Below are positions 14,847-17,456 of a stretch of 17,456 nt of DNA, piece by piece. The notes beneath the pieces are model-generated. The model made no database searches. It worked only from the letters and a program-made list of their open reading frames with translations, and was not told the DNA's origin. The DNA is taken from positions 1 through 17,456 of the forward strand of contig JAEYYV010000164.1 in NCBI GenBank assembly GCA_023428295.1, written 5' to 3'. This DNA is from Pseudomonadota bacterium (GTDB lineage Bacteria; Myxococcota_A; Polyangia; Haliangiales; Haliangiaceae). A program made the translations under genes and the position numbers. The number at the start of each line of letters is the position of its first letter. The first letter of the stretch is position 1.

Positions 14847-15274
14847 CCCGCGCCGTTTCGCAGTACGATACGCCGGTGAAGCTCGTGGGGCTGTCGTTGC
14901 AACGTGCGCACGACGACCCACGTCGGGCTCGAGTGGTCCTTCACGCTCGCGTGTGAACGCGGTGGCGACCTCGTGCTCGATGAGGTGATACACCCGACGT
15001 CCGCCGTCGGACCGTGCGGCCGCGTCTCGAGGGGGCGCGACCCGAGACGTCGACGATGCCATCGCTCGCGCACGGTCCATCGCTCGGGGACCTTTGCCGA
15101 ATCTCGAGAGCGCACTGGCCACGCAAGAAAGCACGCAACCGCTGCTCGTGGCGGACGAACGGCCGCACCTGAGGAAATTCAGCCCATGGCCGACCTGAGA
15201 AAGCACACCGACCGAAACCTCGCCGCCTTCGCGAACCACTCCATCGCATCTGTGTTCACCGTGGGGGACGTCTA
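14847..15274 (+). other. Gene-poor stretch with traces of a broken reading frame
   Basis: These 428 bases contain no gene I can defend. Three plus-strand frames look protein-like in turn. A GTG at 14876 opens VKLVGLSLQRAHDDPRRARV and stops near 14956. A second frame from GTG 14904 reads VGLEWSFTLACERGGDLVLD before becoming Arg-rich. A third frame from about 14980 gives ATRDVDDAIARARSIARG and ALATQESTQPLLVADE and stops near 15197. Such hopping fits an old frameshifted gene, but no family is recognised. The end (15263-15268, GGGGGA) is the ribosome site of the next gene. A 123-codon frame reaching 15275 is formally open but is judged unlikely. Confidence 0.35.
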
Positions 15275-17299
15275 GTGGTGGCGGTACGACAAGTGATGCT
15301 CGCGGATCTGGATCGCTCGCTGAGCCTCGCGACAACCGGCTATCGCAACGTGCGCGAACTGCTCGACGACGCACTTCGAATCGTTCAACACCGGGTCGCT
15401 CACGTTCAGGAACACGGCGACATGATCGCCGCGACAACGCCAAGTGACCTGCTCGCCCAAGAATCGCTCGTCCGCGGTCGCATCGATGCCTCGGAGATGT
15501 CGAGGGTACCCATCGCGCAGCTACGGAGCAGGTTCGGGCTTGGCGACACCGAGGAGCGGCTGTTGTGGGTGCTAATTGCGCACGAGCTGTGCGCAGTCAC
15601 CCGTCGTTCGTTGCGGGAGATCAACACCGAGCAGGTCTCCGATCCGACAACGGACACTCTGCGCCGAGTTGTGTACGGCGAAGCGGCTGTGTCGCTGGAT
15701 GCGTGGCGTGATCTCGAGGAGGACCGGCCTCTGCGGAGGTATCACTTGATCGAACGCACGGACGGTCTCGCAGCTGCTCCACTTCATCGGCAGACCTGGA
15801 AGGTCGCGGATCGCGTTCTCGCTCTCGTCTACGGAGAGCTGAAGCTCGAGCCATCGCTCGCACGTCTCTCTTGCGTAGGAGAACCGCCGGTTCCAGTCCG
15901 CGCACTAGCCCTCGCCCCAGGAGTAGCTCGACAGATAGCGCACGCGTGCTCGCGCGAGGGGATTGTGATCGCGGTCGGCCGTGCCGCCAGCGGAAGGCGC
16001 TCCGCGCTCGCGGCGGTGTTGGCCGAGCGCAACAAAGCCGTACTTGTCATCAACGGGAGAGAAATCGCGAAGGATCGCGAGGCTGCCCGTCGGGAACTAC
16101 GATTGCTGGCACGCGAGTGCGTGATGCTGGGATTGGTCCCGCTCCTGCGTGATGTCGATGCGTTGTCCTCGAGTGGCGACATCGCGGATCGAACGGACCT
16201 GATCGAGACGAGCTTTGAAGGCATCGTGTGCGCGACGTCGACCCGGCCGATCGCACGCCACTGGCAGCGTCCGGTGGTTCAGGTCGAGGTCCCAACGATC
16301 ACGGGCGCCCAACGCGCGGTGCTGTGGCAACGTGCGCTACCGGCGTTCACGACCGAGCAAGCCGACGCACTCGCAAATCTCTATCCGCTCGCGCCCGGAC
16401 TGATCGACACCGCGGGCATGCTCATTCGCGAGACTGCGGGAGATGCGGTCCCGTCTCACGAGCAGCTCACTGCGGGAATGCGCGCGATTCTCGACGATCG
16501 GATGGCGGGTCTCGCGACGCGCGTGGTCGTGACGCAGAGCTGGACCGACCTCGTACTTCCCGAGGATCAACGTGTGGCGATCGTCGAGCTCATGGCGCGA
16601 ATCCGCCAGCGCACGACCGTCTACGAGGACTGGGGCTTCGCAACCAAGGTCGGTAAGGGTCTTGGCGTAGCCGCCTTGTTCTCTGGTCCGCCTGGCACTG
16701 GCAAGAGCATGGCAGCAGCGTTGGTCGCGAAGGAGTTGGATATCGAGATCTATCAGGTAGATCTCTCGAAAGTCGTCTCCAAATGGATCGGAGAGACGGA
16801 GAAGAATCTTGCGGCGCTGTTCGATGCTGCGGAGGCCGGTCACGCCATTCTGCTGTTTGACGAAGCAGATGCGTTGTTCGGCAAGCGCACCAACGTGACG
16901 TCGAGCAACGATCGGTTCGCAAACCAAGAGGTCAACTATCTCCTCCAGCGTCTGGAGAGCTTTGCCGGAGTCGCCATCCTCACGACGAACCACGCCAACG
17001 CGATTGACGAGGCATTTCGGCGTCGTCTGTCGGTACATGTGCAGTTCTCGATGCCGGAAGCAGACCAGCGCGCCAAGCTCTGGCGCGCGATGCTGCCGTC
17101 GGGAGCACCCACCCACGGTGACCTCGACCTCGGCGCGCTCTCTGCGCGGTTCAACATGGCCGGAGGTTTCATCCGCAACGCTGTCCTCCGCGCCGCATTT
17201 CTAGCGGTCAGCGAAGGTTGTCCCATTCAATCAACCCATCTGCTTCGTGCTGCTCATCTGGAGTACGAGGCAATGGGCAAGATTTCTCTCGGCGCGTAG
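15275..17299 (+). CDS. AAA+ ATPase with dead first domain, contractile-injection-system type (Afp15/Pvc15-like)
   Basis: The 674-residue protein has three parts. Residues about 1-200 are a helical and winged-helix-like region (RFGLGDTEERLLWVLIAHEL, then RPLRRYHLIE) as found in ATPases encoded with extracellular contractile injection systems. Residues about 205-400 are a decayed AAA domain: the P-loop reads AVGRAASGRRSAL and the Walker B position LVPLLRDVDAL lacks the DE pair. Residues about 430-674 are an intact AAA+ domain: Walker A GPPGTGKS at 471-478, pore-loop region SKWIGETEKNL, Walker B ILLFDEADALFGKR at 525-538, sensor I TTN at 570-572, and FRRRLSVHVQF with likely arginine fingers. Afp15-type ATPases act late in sheath or tube assembly. 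The GTG at 15275 follows GGGGGA by six bases; GTG 15278 is an alternative. Codon use is less GC-biased than in its neighbours. A non-injection role cannot be excluded. Confidence 0.88.
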   Translation: MVAVRQVMLADLDRSLSLATTGYRNVRELLDDALRIVQHRVAHVQEHGDMIAATTPSDLLAQESLVRGRIDASEMSRVPIAQLRSRFGLGDTEERLLWVLIAHELCAVTRRSLREINTEQVSDPTTDTLRRVVYGEAAVSLDAWRDLEEDRPLRRYHLIERTDGLAAAPLHRQTWKVADRVLALVYGELKLEPSLARLSCVGEPPVPVRALALAPGVARQIAHACSREGIVIAVGRAASGRRSALAAVLAERNKAVLVINGREIAKDREAARRELRLLARECVMLGLVPLLRDVDALSSSGDIADRTDLIETSFEGIVCATSTRPIARHWQRPVVQVEVPTITGAQRAVLWQRALPAFTTEQADALANLYPLAPGLIDTAGMLIRETAGDAVPSHEQLTAGMRAILDDRMAGLATRVVVTQSWTDLVLPEDQRVAIVELMARIRQRTTVYEDWGFATKVGKGLGVAALFSGPPGTGKSMAAALVAKELDIEIYQVDLSKVVSKWIGETEKNLAALFDAAEAGHAILLFDEADALFGKRTNVTSSNDRFANQEVNYLLQRLESFAGVAILTTNHANAIDEAFRRRLSVHVQFSMPEADQRAKLWRAMLPSGAPTHGDLDLGALSARFNMAGGFIRNAVLRAAFLAVSEGCPIQSTHLLRAAHLEYEAMGKISLGA

Positions 17300-17412
17300 G
17301 AGGCTTCAAATGCCAGGTGGTCCACTTGTAGCCGCTTCCGGGTTTCGGGTGGGTCTCCGACGAGGTCAGCTGCGGACGTGAGAGCGCCGCGTGATGGCGG
17401 TAGGTTTGGTCG

Positions 17413-17456
17413 GTGCAGGACACCGATCTCTACCGTCAGCTCTTGGGGCTTGAGAA
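17413..17456 (+). mobile_element. Start of an ISL3-family-like transposase, cut by window edge
   Basis: From the GTG at 17413 to the edge there are 14 codons reading as VQDTDLYRQLLGLE (initiating as Met). Transposases of the ISL3 family (IS204/IS1001/IS1165 group) commonly begin this way, with a DLY..LLGL motif followed by a Pro-Trp beyond the edge. The preceding non-coding bases 17300-17412 would then contain the left end of the element, but without the other end the inverted repeat cannot be fixed. With so few residues, the call is a recognition from the start motif only. Confidence 0.55.

Noticed and set aside
13719..15443. A 574-codon minus-strand frame over the M28 peptidase
   Set aside because: It is a shadow of the peptidase gene, with no recognisable motif, and continues into the ATPase start.
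1..17456. tRNA, rRNA, CRISPR arrays and riboswitches
   Set aside because: No cloverleaf, rRNA core motif, regularly spaced repeat or known riboswitch core was recognised by eye on either strand.

Overview
The window is high-GC DNA (roughly two thirds G+C by eye) with dense, often overlapping genes and very long stop-free shadow frames. Eukaryote-like Ser/Thr kinases, an FHA plus sigma-54-type AAA+ regulator, an ECF sigma factor with a SnoaL-like tail, and above all a secreted metzincin ending in a MYXO-CTERM-like tail (Cys, hydrophobic stretch, terminal Arg run) point to a myxobacterium (Myxococcota). The exact genus cannot be named from the sequence. No rRNA, tRNA, CRISPR array or complete mobile element was seen.

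Layout. (1) 2-760, plus: the end of a helical-repeat (TPR-like) protein cut by the left edge. (2) 776-2465, minus: tatD then yghU, a TatD nuclease and a glutathione-dependent YghU-type oxidoreductase. (3) 2699-3707, plus: a membrane-anchored CxxCH haem-binding protein, then a single-domain globin. (4) 3671-6411, minus: an unknown 148-residue protein, a GFA/CENP-V-like zinc protein, an FHA/AAA+/Fis regulator lacking GAFTGA, and a second globin whose end overlaps the end of the first globin by 37 bases. (5) 6485-7791, plus: a stand-alone SnoaL-like protein coupled by an ATGA overlap to an ECF sigma factor with its own C-terminal SnoaL-like domain. (6) 7772-13617, minus: a tight five-gene row coding for an SH3-GH104 (lambda-endolysin-like) lipoprotein, a membrane-anchored alpha-helical repeat protein, a MYXO-CTERM matrixin-like protease, a transmembrane Ser/Thr kinase with a TPR-like sensor part, and a soluble kinase with a Cys-rich N-terminus. 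(7) 13893-14846, plus: a secreted M28 peptidase. (8) 14847-15274: gene-poor, with traces of a decayed reading frame. (9) 15275-17299, plus: a large AAA+ ATPase of the type found with extracellular contractile injection systems (Afp15/Pvc15-like), with a dead first ATPase domain and an intact second one. (10) 17413-17456: the first codons of what looks like an ISL3-family transposase, cut by the right edge.

How the parts may work together (inference). Region 6 reads like an envelope-surveillance or wall-remodelling unit: a wall lyase, a surface protease, and two kinases, one of which spans the membrane. Regions 3 and 4 gather haem, globin and possible thiol/aldehyde functions around one regulator, which suggests a redox, NO or aldehyde stress locus. 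Region 9 is the best candidate for an orphan or edge piece of an injection system, but no structural injection gene lies within the window.
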